A stretch of DNA of 41,787 nt from the NCBI RefSeq assembly GCF_001019615.1, contig NZ_JNBQ01000034.1, positions 1 through 41,787 on the forward strand, in the 5' to 3' direction. The translations under genes and the position numbers were made by a program. Positions 9,301 through 17,499 of the stretch are shown in pieces. This stretch comes from Cellulosimicrobium funkei. Its GTDB lineage: Bacteria > Actinomycetota > Actinomycetes > Actinomycetales > Cellulomonadaceae. Position 1 is the stretch's first letter; the number at the start of each line of letters is the position of its first letter. The notes under the pieces were generated by a model. The model was not told the origin of the DNA. It saw only the letters and a program-made list of their open reading frames with translations, and searched no databases.

Positions 9301-9710
9301 CCGGGCGCCTGGCCGACGGGTCGGTCGACGAGGCCCCCGGCGTCGAGGTCACGACCGACGGCCCACGCACGATCGACCGCGTCGCCGTCGCGACGGCCGG
9401 CATCCGGTGCTGCACGTCGGGACTGCGCGACTACACCGTCTCCGTGCGGACGCCCGACGGCGACTGGCACGACGTCGCGCAGCAGACCGACCAGTTCCTC
9501 GACCGCGTCGCGCTCTTCACGTTCGAGCCCGTCGAGGTCACGGCGGTGCGCGTGACGCTCCCGATGACGACCGAGCGGGACGTGCCCGTGCTCGCGGCGA
9601 ACTACACGGGGATTGTCGGCGGGCTGCACCCCGACTTCATCCCGCTCGCGACGGAGAGCGAGTGGATCGCGACGATCAGCGCGGTCCGGGCGTGGGAGCC
9701 GGCAGGGTGA
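6333..9710 (+). CDS. Membrane-anchored multidomain clan GH-A glycoside hydrolase
   Basis: A 1125-residue protein. A short cytoplasmic head is followed by one transmembrane helix at about residues 16-37 (LTVVGGVVAAVLGLVAAVAIGG), so the rest should be outside the cell. Residues about 60-420 contain repeated beta-strand units ending in DG and resemble a beta-propeller. A beta-sandwich follows at about 430-520, then a (beta/alpha)8 catalytic region at about 545-850. Its WNEPNN motif places the likely acid/base at Glu675, and DTESGWW the likely nucleophile at Glu779, with GIHPYTGF between. The last ~180 residues read as an F5/8 type C (discoidin/CBM32-like) domain. ATG 6333 is preferred over upstream in-frame starts because it has GGCGAG and directly precedes the anchor. 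It is divergent from wzt and so may process the exported polysaccharide. The exact GH family (GH39-like?) is not certain. Confidence 0.85.
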   Translation: MVSDEDRERPEGGADLTVVGGVVAAVLGLVAAVAIGGTGAGRTSDAPPFTASPVPAAAPVTQAGALPLCGFPRLEQVTDDGVDTEALDGVRTVVDDVVTLEDGELVTFRVLDGAAYVLEWDREATYTVTRYDLATGDVEATTPVELDWDGASETFRTDSFEVDPDGSVYLLDTLMHRRDLLKVAPDGTTTWSVTIPEGEHTAGDLLDLYGTVRWTGDGGTVVGVQEGGEVLHEVSGDGELLAETPFEGAVLAQLPDGTALVQTDVRDDERRTLDLRAVGPEGDDASFHLGASWERGRPFGVPRVPWLDDTTGATTGPSSGPEGDGLVVADENLGFRWWGSDGVFRGVWPDTHKDLEQPFALWESTPVLRDGTAGDAPYYVLTHGEDGGFAVTEITADRMAYQLGAPVKYNAANEELFGGLGLGAGLLVDAPYGVFPDGTAPRVVAAFDDAWGASSGTYRLRYQVRGDPRVWDPVVGEETVVDLPADGGDVPLDLPPTRPGVYEVDAALVDAATGEAVSGTCLRYTVAAAGSGLDPAALADGADWGGAGPLRGVQLAGQLGVGSHRTQLDFGAIVPDPTAEPDAAALVWDSLPNAAFAPDEEEGEEPADVDPFTELAAAAELAEETGVILTLQLGSGGEAEQAAVEAGTWEGWTREIVAAVHEHAPQIRSWQPWNEPNNTGYEDAAAYEEEVGAPFAAGARDASADVVVVGGNTLGIEPAWWADLVAAGGCDSLDVVGIHPYTGFNRSWEEEGFSADGAELDRLREAIGPCGDVPVWDTESGWWSDGVANFWAGGSDVVRKLLWYGLEGVDEWTYFFSEGGFGEAGNSWSLLQYGQYVKPAGAAFAASAAFLDGFGPPEAVETGTPGVHAVRAPGTGEVEGAELLALWGEDLSTTVRLTAPDGAVTVTARDPYGAERGLEVPSGGVEVPVDGAPVLLVAPAGTALEVAPAEPFADDVLEGRPVTATSTHEDASGPDVVTSGTFAVREPWRSGRLADGSVDEAPGVEVTTDGPRTIDRVAVATAGIRCCTSGLRDYTVSVRTPDGDWHDVAQQTDQFLDRVALFTFEPVEVTAVRVTLPMTTERDVPVLAANYTGIVGGLHPDFIPLATESEWIATISAVRAWEPAG

Positions 9711-9736
9711 GCGCCGTCGCCCGGGTGCGGGCGCGG

Positions 9737-10822
9737 TCAGCCGCGCGCGGCGACCGCTCGCCAGATCGCCGCGTGCTGCGCGGCGCTGCGCTCCCACGTG
9801 AACGTGGCGGCGCGCTCGCGCCCGCGCCCGACGAGCGCCTCGACCTCGGCGTCGCGCGTCGTCACCCACAGCAGCGCTTCCGCGAGGCTCGTGCCGTCCG
9901 GCTCGGCGAGCACGCCGCCGTCGCCCACGACCTCGGGCAGGGAGCTGGTGCGCGCCGCGACCACGGGGACCCCTGCCGCCATGGCCTCGAGGGCGGGCAG
10001 CCCGAACCCCTCGTAGCGCGACGGCACGACGACGGCCGCGGCGCCCGCAACGAGCCCCGGCATGAGCTCGCCCGGCAGCCGACCGACGAGCCGCGTGCCG
10101 GGCAGGTCCGCGAACAGCGCCGTGCGCCGGGGGTGCGGCGGCCCGCTCATGACGAGTGTGAGGTCGGGGCGCGCGGAGCGGACGGCGGTCCACGCGACCG
10201 CCAGCTCCTCGAGGTTCTTGCGCCGCGACGCACCGCCCGCGTGCAGCACGTACGGGCCGTCGACCCCGAGCGCCGCGAGACGCTCGCGGGGGAGCGGCTC
10301 GGCGGAGAAGTAGACCGGGTCGACGCCGTTGTAGGCCACGGACGGTCGCTCGGCGAGCCCGAGGACGTCGGCTGCCTCGTCCGCGCTGAACTCCGACACG
10401 CACACGACGGCCGCCGCGCGGCGGACCTCCTCGGCGGCAGCGCGCACCGGCGCGGACTCGTCGTCGTAGCGCCACGACACGACGTCCTGCACGGCGACGA
10501 CGTCGCGCGTCGGGTGCGGCGGCAGGTCGAGCCCCACGCGGTGCACGACCGCGCCGCGCGGGTAGACCGCGCGGCCGACGGCCCGGCGCACCGCAGGGCT
10601 CGCGGAGCCGAGGCGTCCGAGCGGGAGCCGGTGGGTCCCGGCGAGCGGGGAGCGCAGCGAGCGGAAGACGGCCCGGTCGACGGACCAGCTGCCGGTCGCG
10701 CCGGTCGCGCCGGCGGAACCGTCCGCGAGCGCTCCCGCCGCGCGCGAGGCGACCTCCTCCTGGTACACCTGGGCCCCCATCGGGACCTCGACCGCGACGG
10801 TCGCGACGACGAGCTGCGGCAT
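9737..10822 (-). CDS. GT4-family glycosyltransferase
   Basis: A 361-residue retaining glycosyltransferase. The N-terminal half begins PQLVVATVAVEVPMGAQVY and contains VVAVQDVVSWRYDDES and VVCVSEFSADEAADVL. The C-terminal half has YVLHAGGASRRKNLEEL, typical of mannosyl-/rhamnosyl-type GT4 enzymes, and the intact E-x7-E motif in SRYEGFGLPALEA. The start at ATG 10822 is supported by a purine-rich stretch upstream and by the family N terminus; further upstream the frame is proline/arginine noise. It converges with the glycosidase gene (26-bp gap) and is divergent from the next GT4 gene. It probably adds a sugar to the same surface glycan. Confidence 0.88.
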   Translation of the reverse strand: MPQLVVATVAVEVPMGAQVYQEEVASRAAGALADGSAGATGATGSWSVDRAVFRSLRSPLAGTHRLPLGRLGSASPAVRRAVGRAVYPRGAVVHRVGLDLPPHPTRDVVAVQDVVSWRYDDESAPVRAAAEEVRRAAAVVCVSEFSADEAADVLGLAERPSVAYNGVDPVYFSAEPLPRERLAALGVDGPYVLHAGGASRRKNLEELAVAWTAVRSARPDLTLVMSGPPHPRRTALFADLPGTRLVGRLPGELMPGLVAGAAAVVVPSRYEGFGLPALEAMAAGVPVVAARTSSLPEVVGDGGVLAEPDGTSLAEALLWVTTRDAEVEALVGRGRERAATFTWERSAAQHAAIWRAVAARG

Positions 10823-10890
10823 CGGGAGGGTCCCCCTCGGGGCGTGGTGCGCGGCGGGCGCGGCACGGTCGGGACGACCGGAGCGGTCGG

Positions 10891-10907
10891 TAGAGTGGCC
10901 CACTCTA
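10891..10907. promoter_or_regulatory. 17-bp palindrome between two divergent GT4 genes (candidate operator / back-to-back -10)
   Basis: TAGAGTGG-C-CCACTCTA is a perfect inverted repeat with 8-bp arms around one central base. It lies in the 179-bp gap between the two divergent glycosyltransferase genes. Both strands read TAGAGT, a plausible actinobacterial -10, so a single site could set or repress both promoters. No good -35 was found on either side, so the promoter reading is tentative. Confidence 0.5.
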
Positions 10908-11001
10908 GTGGCGCGGACGCCCCGCCGGACCTGCGGGAGCGGGTGATGAGCGGGTGATCGTGGACCGGGCGCGGGCAGTCCCGCGAGAGGGTGAGGGGCG
11001 C

Positions 11002-12255
11002 ATGGCGGGACGTCGTGTGGCGCTGGTCGCGAGCTCGTTCGACCCGCACACCGGGGGCGTCGAGTCGCACGTGCGGCACGTCGCTCGGGTGCTGGCGGCA
11101 CGGGGGACCGCGGTGGAGGTCTGGACCGTCGACCGCGGCGAGCGGCTCGGCACGCGCCGCGTGGACGGCGTCCTCGTGCGCTACCTGCCGACCCCGCAGC
11201 CGTCGAGCCGGCCCGGCGACGTCGCCCGGTTCGCCCTCGCCGCGCCGTCCGCGGCGGTCGCCTGGGGCCGGGCGTTCCGGGCGTTCCGGCCCGACGTGCT
11301 GCACGTGCAGTGCTTCGGCCCCAACGGCGCGTACGCCCTCGGCCTGCGCACGCTCACGCGCACGCCGCTCGTGGTCAGCTCGCACGGGGAGACCTTCGCG
11401 GACGACCACGCGGTGTTCGAGCACTCGCGGCTGCTGCGCGCGGCGCTCGAGCGCTCGATCGGCGTCGCGGGCGCGGTGACGGGGTGCTCGCGCGTCGTCG
11501 CGGACGACCTGGTCCGCTTCGGGGCGCCGGACGCCGTGGTCGTCCCGAACGGCGTCGACCTGGCCGGGCACGACGCGGCCGGGCACGGCGTGGCCGGGCA
11601 CGACCTGGTCGAGCACCGTCCGCAGGACGCCGCGGCGGCGGAGGAGCCCGCGCGGTCGGGCCCGGTGCGCGAGCCCGTGGTCGTCGCGGTGGGGCGGATC
11701 GAGCACGTCAAGGGGTTCGACCTGCTCGTGGACGCGTTCGCGTCGTCGCCGTTGCGCGACCGGGCGCGGCTTGTCGTCGTCGGCGACGGGAGCGAGGCGG
11801 GCGCGCTGCGCCGCCGGGTCGCGTCGGCGGGGCTGACGGACCGCGTCGAGCTGCCCGGGCGGCTGGACCCCTCGGAGGTGGCGGCCCGCCTCGCGGCTGC
11901 GGACGTGGTCGTCGTGCCGAGCCGCGCCGACGCCGCCCCGCTCGTCGTCCTCGAGGCGTGGCGGTCTGGCCGGCCGCTCGTGGCGACGGTGCGGGGCGGG
12001 CCCCCGGAGATCGTCACCGACGGCGTCGACGGCGTGCTCGTGGACCCCCAGGACACCCAGGCGCTCGCGGCGGCCGTGCTCGGCCTGCTCGACGACCCGG
12101 AGCGCGCGGGGCGGATCGGGGCCGCCGGCCGCCGGCGGGTCGAGGACTTCACGTGGGAGCGCGTCGTCGACCGGTACGAGGACCTCTACGCGGGGCTCGC
12201 CGAGGTCAGGCCGAGGGGTCGCCGACCCGGGGAGGCTGGGGCGTCCCGTCGGTGA
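11002..12255 (+). CDS. GT4-family glycosyltransferase with altered E-x7-E motif
   Basis: A 417-residue GT-B enzyme starting MAGRRVALVASSFDPHTGG, with HVQCFGPNGAYALGL, VVSSHGETFADDH and VVAVGRIEHVKGFDLLV. In the retaining E-x7-E motif the first Glu is replaced by Asp310 (ADAAPLVVLE), while Glu318 is present. The linker between the two Rossmann halves contains a short repeat (GHDAAGHGVAGHD) encoded by four 15-bp units. ATG 11002 has a strong GAGGGTGAGGGG ribosome site; an in-frame start 48 nt upstream lacks family sequence. Its last 50 bp overlap the 3' end of the convergent PAP2 gene. It probably acts on the same surface glycan as its neighbours. Confidence 0.88.
   Translation: MAGRRVALVASSFDPHTGGVESHVRHVARVLAARGTAVEVWTVDRGERLGTRRVDGVLVRYLPTPQPSSRPGDVARFALAAPSAAVAWGRAFRAFRPDVLHVQCFGPNGAYALGLRTLTRTPLVVSSHGETFADDHAVFEHSRLLRAALERSIGVAGAVTGCSRVVADDLVRFGAPDAVVVPNGVDLAGHDAAGHGVAGHDLVEHRPQDAAAAEEPARSGPVREPVVVAVGRIEHVKGFDLLVDAFASSPLRDRARLVVVGDGSEAGALRRRVASAGLTDRVELPGRLDPSEVAARLAAADVVVVPSRADAAPLVVLEAWRSGRPLVATVRGGPPEIVTDGVDGVLVDPQDTQALAAAVLGLLDDPERAGRIGAAGRRRVEDFTWERVVDRYEDLYAGLAEVRPRGRRPGEAGASRR
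11561..11620 (+). repeat. Four tandem degenerate 15-bp units inside the GT4 gene
   Basis: Four 15-nt units (11561-11575, 11576-11590, 11591-11605, 11606-11620) share the form TGGCCGGGCACGACG. The first three differ from one another at only one to three positions and the fourth is more diverged. Being a multiple of three, they add Gly-His-rich repeats to the interdomain linker without breaking the frame. Confidence 0.85.
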
Positions 12256-12922
12256 CGGCGGGAGCCGCGGCCGGGGGTGCCCCCGCCGCGCGAGCCCCCC
12301 GCGGGACGTCGAGCAGCCACACGACGGCGACCGTGACGGCCGCCGCGACGAGCAGCGAGCCGACGACGTCGCTCGGCCGGTGCGCGTACGTCACGACGGA
12401 GGCGAGGGCGGCGACCGCCGTCACCCCGATCGCGGCCCAGCCCGCGGCCGCGCGCGACGACCGCCACGGCCACAGCAGCCAGATCGCGACGCACAGGCCG
12501 CCGACCACCGCGACGTGCCCGCTCGGGAAGGTCTGGTAGGCGTAGCCGTACCCCCCGAGGTCCGGCCGCACGAGGACCTCGCGGAGCCCAAGCGCGATCC
12601 CGACGATACCGAGCACGACGACGACGGCGGCGAGGAGGTCGCGCCACGCGCGGCGCACGACCGCGACCATGCCCAGGACGGCGACGACCGCCGCGCACGC
12701 CACCGGGAGACCCCGGCGCAGCGCCCCCGCGAGGTCGCGCCCGGCGTCGTGCAGGGGAGCGAGCGTCCGGAACGCCCCCGCGTCGGCACGCTGGCCCGCG
12801 ACGGTGAGGTGCGAGGCGGCCCAGAGCGCGACGAAGGCCGCGACGAGCAGCACGAGCACCACCAGGAGCGCGGAGGAGCGGGGCCGGGCCGGCACGGAGG
12901 CCGGCGCCGCAGACGTGGACAC
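12206..12922 (-). CDS. PAP2-family membrane phosphatase
   Basis: A 238-residue membrane protein with about six hydrophobic segments. It has the PAP2 motifs FPSGHVA (C2, PSGH) and SVVTYAHRPSDVVGS (C3, catalytic His and Asp). The C1 motif is relaxed: LREVLVRPDL in place of the usual K-x6-RP. PAP2 enzymes hydrolyse lipid phosphates such as undecaprenyl pyrophosphate or phosphatidate. Beside a glycan export cluster, carrier-lipid recycling is a reasonable inference. The GTG start at 12922 follows the out-of-frame ATG at 12933. CATGCT lies 6 nt upstream, a weak -10-like match. The C-terminal tail is Ala/Pro-rich, and its 3' end overlaps the convergent GT4 gene by 50 bp. Confidence 0.85.
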   Translation of the reverse strand: MSTSAAPASVPARPRSSALLVVLVLLVAAFVALWAASHLTVAGQRADAGAFRTLAPLHDAGRDLAGALRRGLPVACAAVVAVLGMVAVVRRAWRDLLAAVVVVLGIVGIALGLREVLVRPDLGGYGYAYQTFPSGHVAVVGGLCVAIWLLWPWRSSRAAAGWAAIGVTAVAALASVVTYAHRPSDVVGSLLVAAAVTVAVVWLLDVPRGARAAGAPPAAAPAVTDGTPQPPRVGDPSA

Positions 12923-13226
12923 GCCCCGAGCATGACGGAGCAGCGGGGACCGTGTCACCGGTCGCGAGCGGGAGACGCCGGGTGAAAACGTCGCGTCCCC
13001 GTCGCGCCGCCGCCGGTCGACGTGTGGGCGGCGGGGCGTACGCTGGGATCCGTCGTCTCGCACGACGTCAGCCCGGACCCGCTCGCCCCTCGGTGAGCCT
13101 CGGTCCGGGCCGTTCGTGCTGCCCCGTCGTGTCCTCAGCCAGCCCCGGTACCGTCCTCGACCCGGGCCCGCCCCCGCGCGCGGCCGCCAACGCTCCCGAC
13201 CACCGTCCTCGGAGGGACCCCACCGC
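12923..13226. promoter_or_regulatory. Intergenic region upstream of mfd (divergent from PAP2)
   Basis: 304 bp without a convincing gene. A possible rightward promoter is TCGACG (13017-13022), 16 bp, TACGCT (13039-13044), which would give a leader of about 175 nt. The leader contains a hairpin with arms CCCGGACC (13072-13079) and GGTCCGGG (13102-13109). A second -10-like TACCGT lies at 13149-13154. A good Shine-Dalgarno (GGAGGGA, 13211-13217) precedes the mfd ATG. Confidence 0.4.
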
Positions 13227-16200
13227 ATGAACCTCACCGGTATCCTGCCCGCGCTGCTCGCCGACCCCGCCGCGACGGCGGCGGTCGAGCACGTGCGTGC
13301 CCGCGGCGAGGCGGACGTGGTCGGCCCGGCGGGTGCGCGTCCGCCGCTGCTCGCGGCGATGGCGGGGGCGCGCGCGACGGGTCCGGCGGACGAACCCGCG
13401 CCTGGGGGAGCGGCGCCGGCGTGGGCGCCGGGCGCGCGCCCGCTCGTGGTCGTGACGGCGACCGGGCGCGACGCGGACGAGCTCGCGGCGAGCGTCCGGG
13501 CGTACCTGCCGGACGAGCTGGCCGACGTGGTCGCGGTGCTGCCGAGCTGGGAGACGCTGCCGCACGAGCGGCTGAGCCCGCGCGCTGACACGGTCGCCAA
13601 GCGCATCGCCGTGTTCCGCCGCCTCGCGCACCCGGACCCGGAGGTCGGGCCGTCGGGCCCCGTCCGCGTGCTCGTCATGCCGGTGCGCGCGCTCCTCCAG
13701 CCGGTCGTGGACGGGCTGGGCGAGCTCGAGCCGGTCGAGCTGCACGCCGGGTCGACGGCGGACCTGACCGACGTCGCGGAGCGGCTCGTCGCGGCCGCGT
13801 ACACGCGCGTGGACATGGTCGAGCGCCGCGGCGAGTTCGCGGTGCGCGGCGGCATCCTCGACGTGTTCCCGCCCACCGAGGACCACCCGCTGCGCGTGGA
13901 GTTCTGGGGCGACGAGGTGTCGGAGATCCGCTGGTTCGCGGTCGCGGACCAGCGCAGCCTCGAGATCGCGGAGCACGGGCTGTGGGCGCCGCCGTGCCGC
14001 GAGATCCTGCTCACCGAGTCCGTGCGGGCGCGCGCGGCGGCGCTCGTCGAGCAGCTGCCGGGCGCGGTCGAGATGCTCGACAAGCTCGCCGCGGGTGTCG
14101 CGGTCGAGGGCATGGAGTCGCTCGCGCCGGTCCTCGTGGACCGCATGGTCCCGGTGCTCGAGCTCGTCCCCGACGACGCGCTCCTCGTGCTGGACGACGC
14201 CGAGCGCGTCCGGCGTCGCGCGCACGATCTCGTCGCGACGACGGAGGAGTTCCTCGCGGCGGCGTGGACGGGCGCGGTGGCGGGCGGGACGTCGCCCCTC
14301 GACCTCTCGGCGGCGTCGTTCGAGACCTTCGCGGAGGTGCGCGCGGTCGCCCAGCGCCGTGGCCTGGGCTGGTGGACGCTTTCGTCGTTCGCGCTCGACA
14401 ACCCGGACCTCGACCTGCCGGCGGACGCGGCCACCGACGCCGGTGCGCGGGACGCAGGCGGCGCGGGCGCGTCGTCGGGCACGACGGCCGCGCACGTGGG
14501 CGAGAGCGCGGACGGCGTCCCGACCTTCACGATCGGCGCGCGTGACGTCGAGTCCTACCGCGGCGACGTCTCGCGCGCTCTCGACGACGTGCGCGGGCTC
14601 CAGCACGCGGGCTGGCGCCTCGTGCTCACGACCGAGGGCCACGGCCCGGCCAAGCGCATGGTCGAGCAGCTCGGCGCGGTCGACACGCCCGCGCGCCTCG
14701 TGCCGCGCCTCGACGACGAGCCCGAGGGCGGCATCGTCCTCGTCACCCCCGCCATGGTCGGCAAGGGCTTCGTCGCGCCGGGGCTGCGCCTCGCCGTCTT
14801 CTCCGAGGCCGACCTCACGGGCCGTGCGGGGACGAGCACGCGCGACATGCGCAAGATGCCGAGCCGGCGGCGCAACGTCGTCGACCCGCTCCAGCTCAAG
14901 GCAGGCGACTTCGTCGTGCACGAGCAGCACGGCGTGGGCCGGTTCGTCGAGCTCGTGCAGCGCACGCTCGGCACGGGCGGCAACGCCGCGACGCGCGAGT
15001 ACCTCGTCATCGAGTACGCCAGCAGCAAGCGCGGCCAGCCCGGCGACCGGTTGTTCGTGCCCATGGACCAGCTCGACCAGGTCACCAAGTACACGGGCGG
15101 CGAGTCGCCGAGCCTCAACAAGATGGGCGGCGCGGACTGGGCGAAGACCAAGACCCGGGCGCGTAAGCACGTCAAGGAGATCGCGGGCGAGCTCATCCGC
15201 CTGTACTCGGCGCGCATGGCGACGCAGGGGCACGCGTTCGGCGCCGACACGCCGTGGCAGCGCGAGCTCGAGGACGCGTTCGCGTACGTCGAGACGCCGG
15301 ACCAGCTCGCGACGATCGACGAGGTCAAGGCGGACATGGAGAAGACGGTCCCCATGGACCGGCTCGTGTGCGGCGACGTCGGCTACGGCAAGACGGAGAT
15401 CGCGATCCGCGCGGCGTTCAAGGCCGTCCAGGACGGCAAGCAGGTCGCGGTCCTCGTGCCGACGACGCTCCTCGTCCAGCAGCACCTCGAGACGTTCTCC
15501 GAGCGGTACGCGGGCTTCCCCGTCACGGTGAAGGCGCTCTCGCGCTTCCAGACCCCCAAGGAGTCCGAGGAGGTCGTGGACGGGCTGCGCAAGGGCACCG
15601 TCGACGTCGTCATCGGCACGCACCGGCTCATCACGGGCAGCGTCCGGTTCAAGGACCTCGGCCTCGTCATCATCGACGAGGAGCAGCGGTTCGGCGTCGA
15701 GCACAAGGAGACGCTCAAGCAGCTGCGCACCAACGTGGACGTGCTCGCCATGTCCGCGACCCCGATCCCGCGCACGCTCGAGATGGCGGTCACCGGCATC
15801 CGTGAGATGTCGACGCTCGCGACGCCGCCCGAGGAGCGCCACCCCGTCCTCACCTACGTGGGTGCCTACGAGGAGAAGCAGATCGCGGCCGCGCTGCGCC
15901 GCGAGCTGCTGCGCGAGGGCCAGGTGTTCTACGTGCACAACAAGGTCGAGACGATCGAGCGCACGGCGTCGAAGCTGCGCGAGCTGGTGCCCGAGGCCCG
16001 CGTGGGCGTGGCCCACGGCAAGATGAACGAGCACCAGCTCGACCAGGTGATCCGGGCGTTCTGGGAGAAGGAGCTCGACGTCCTCGTCTGCACGACGATC
16101 ATCGAGACCGGCCTGGACATCTCCAACGCGAACACGCTCATCCTCGAGCGCGCGGACATGCTCGGTCTGTCCCAGCTCCACCAGCTCCGGGGCCGCGTGG

Positions 16201-16973
16201 GCCGTGGCCGGGAGCGCGCGTACGCGTACTTCCTCTACCCGCCGGAGCGGCCCCTGACCGAGACGGCGCACGACCGCCTCGCGACCATCGCGGCCCACAC
16301 CGACCTCGGTGCCGGCATGCAGGTCGCGATGAAGGACCTCGAGATCCGCGGCGCGGGCAACCTGCTCGGGGGCGAGCAGTCCGGGCACATCGCGGGCGTG
16401 GGGTTCGACCTCTACGTGCGGATGGTGGGGGAGGCCGTCGCGAACTACCGGGGCGACGGCCCGGAGGAGCAGCCCGAGGTCTCCATCGAGCTGCCGGTCG
16501 ACGCGCACCTGCCCGAGTCGTACATCGCGACCGAGCGGCTGCGGCTCGAGGCGTACAAGAAGATCGCCGCCGCCACGGACGCGCCCGAGCTCGCCGAGGT
16601 GCGGGCGGAGCTCGTCGACCGGTACGGCGCGCTGCCGGACGTGGCGTCCGCGCTGTTCGACGTCGCGGACTTCCGCAACCACGCGCGCCGCGCGGGCCTC
16701 ACGGACGTCACGGCGCAGGGCAAGTTCATCCGGTTCGCGCCGGTCGACCTCGCCGAGTCCGCGCAGCTCCGGCTCAAGCGCCTGTACCCGGGCACGCTCC
16801 TCAAGCCCGCGATCCGCGCGTTCCTCGTGCCGTACCCGACGACGGCGCGCATCGGCGGCCGGCCGCTGCGCGGTGCCGAGGTGCTCGCCTGGGCGCGCCA
16901 GCTCATCGACGCCGTGGTCCTCGGCGAGGTGAGCGCGGCGGCGACCGTCGGGACGTCGGCGGCCGCCCGCTGA
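13227..16973 (+). CDS. mfd: Transcription-repair coupling factor Mfd
   Basis: A 1248-residue Mfd, normal length for the family. It displaces RNA polymerase stalled at DNA lesions and recruits UvrA. The N-terminal part (about 1-450) is the UvrB-homology region. The CarD-like RNA polymerase interaction domain begins at about residue 557 ([20 protein letters not shown]). The translocase motor has Walker A GDVGYGKT (716-723), the DEEQ box (817-820), [13 protein letters not shown] and QLRGRVGRG, and a TRCF domain ends the protein. ATG 13227 is chosen over an upstream in-frame start because of GGAGGGA 9 nt before it and because [11 protein letters not shown] matches family N termini. A Gly/Ala-rich insertion lies near residues 400-430. 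Confidence 0.98.
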   Translation: MNLTGILPALLADPAATAAVEHVRARGEADVVGPAGARPPLLAAMAGARATGPADEPAPGGAAPAWAPGARPLVVVTATGRDADELAASVRAYLPDELADVVAVLPSWETLPHERLSPRADTVAKRIAVFRRLAHPDPEVGPSGPVRVLVMPVRALLQPVVDGLGELEPVELHAGSTADLTDVAERLVAAAYTRVDMVERRGEFAVRGGILDVFPPTEDHPLRVEFWGDEVSEIRWFAVADQRSLEIAEHGLWAPPCREILLTESVRARAAALVEQLPGAVEMLDKLAAGVAVEGMESLAPVLVDRMVPVLELVPDDALLVLDDAERVRRRAHDLVATTEEFLAAAWTGAVAGGTSPLDLSAASFETFAEVRAVAQRRGLGWWTLSSFALDNPDLDLPADAATDAGARDAGGAGASSGTTAAHVGESADGVPTFTIGARDVESYRGDVSRALDDVRGLQHAGWRLVLTTEGHGPAKRMVEQLGAVDTPARLVPRLDDEPEGGIVLVTPAMVGKGFVAPGLRLAVFSEADLTGRAGTSTRDMRKMPSRRRNVVDPLQLKAGDFVVHEQHGVGRFVELVQRTLGTGGNAATREYLVIEYASSKRGQPGDRLFVPMDQLDQVTKYTGGESPSLNKMGGADWAKTKTRARKHVKEIAGELIRLYSARMATQGHAFGADTPWQRELEDAFAYVETPDQLATIDEVKADMEKTVPMDRLVCGDVGYGKTEIAIRAAFKAVQDGKQVAVLVPTTLLVQQHLETFSERYAGFPVTVKALSRFQTPKESEEVVDGLRKGTVDVVIGTHRLITGSVRFKDLGLVIIDEEQRFGVEHKETLKQLRTNVDVLAMSATPIPRTLEMAVTGIREMSTLATPPEERHPVLTYVGAYEEKQIAAALRRELLREGQVFYVHNKVETIERTASKLRELVPEARVGVAHGKMNEHQLDQVIRAFWEKELDVLVCTTIIETGLDISNANTLILERADMLGLSQLHQLRGRVGRGRERAYAYFLYPPERPLTETAHDRLATIAAHTDLGAGMQVAMKDLEIRGAGNLLGGEQSGHIAGVGFDLYVRMVGEAVANYRGDGPEEQPEVSIELPVDAHLPESYIATERLRLEAYKKIAAATDAPELAEVRAELVDRYGALPDVASALFDVADFRNHARRAGLTDVTAQGKFIRFAPVDLAESAQLRLKRLYPGTLLKPAIRAFLVPYPTTARIGGRPLRGAEVLAWARQLIDAVVLGEVSAAATVGTSAAAR

Positions 16974-16977
16974 CGCG

Positions 16978-17196
16978 TCAGCTCTTGCGACCGTCGAGGA
17001 AGTAGGCGATCGGGCCGACCCAGTTGACGAGCAGCGCGAGGCCCCACGCGAGCTTGGTGCCGTTGACCTGCTCGGCCGGGCGGCGCAGCAGGTCGCGGTA
17101 CGCCGCGGCCGTGAGCGTGACCTGTGCCGCGCCCACGACCCCGACGGCGATCTTCTGACCCTTGGTCAGGTCCTTCCAGCGGCGCTTGGTCCCCAT
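16978..17196 (-). CDS. Small PLDc_N-domain membrane protein
   Basis: A 72-residue protein with two hydrophobic segments (KIAVGVVGAAQVTLTAAAY and LAWGLALLVNWVGPIAYFL) and a C-terminal GRKS. The W-x-L-x(2)-VNW-x-GPIAYF pattern is the phospholipase-D N-terminal (PLDc_N) membrane motif, found alone in small actinobacterial proteins of unknown function. ATG 17196 has GAGGAGA 8 nt upstream. It converges with mfd, with only 4 bp between the stops. Confidence 0.85.
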   Translation of the reverse strand: MGTKRRWKDLTKGQKIAVGVVGAAQVTLTAAAYRDLLRRPAEQVNGTKLAWGLALLVNWVGPIAYFLDGRKS

Positions 17197-17328
17197 GTCG
17201 TCGTCTCCTCTCGTGGTGCGTACCGCTCGACGCTATGCCGTCCAGGCCTACGGTGCACGGCCCGCGGGCCGGCAGTGGTCGGTGGTGCACGAGCGGCGGG
17301 CTCGCGGCGAACGAGTGCGTCACGGGTC

Positions 17329-17387
17329 GTGACAGCGCGCACCGTGCTCTGTAAGGTTGCTGCAACATCCGGAAACTCTCTGCAACG
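17329..17387 (+). promoter_or_regulatory. Alpha-amylase promoter overlapped by CTGCAAC operator repeats
   Basis: GTGACA (17329-17334), a 17-bp spacer and TAAGGT (17352-17357) make the best sigma-70-type promoter in the window. GTTGC-T-GCAAC (17356-17366) is an inverted repeat overlapping the -10. CTGCAAC recurs at 17380-17386, after GGAAACTCT. From memory, this layout resembles the MalR/Reg1-type operators of Streptomyces alpha-amylase genes. A further inverted repeat, GTCACG-GGT-CGTGAC (17319-17333), covers the -35. The predicted leader is about 135 nt. Confidence 0.72.
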
Positions 17388-17499
17388 CCGCTGGGTCCCG
17401 GACGCGCGCCCGACACCCCGGGGCGCCGGTCAGCACCGCGTGGCCTCCCGCGTTCGATGCCGAGCGCGCCGTCGGCCGCAGCACCTCGAAGGAGCAGCA

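Noticed and set aside
6158-10957. A very long open frame on the + strand overlapping the glycosidase gene in another phase
   Set aside because: Its translation is arginine/glycine/proline-rich noise typical of the wrong phase in GC-rich DNA. The other phase carries recognisable domains and catalytic motifs.
13068-16682. A long - strand open frame opposite mfd
   Set aside because: Antisense shadow of a gene with full Mfd motifs, with no ribosome site or family similarity.
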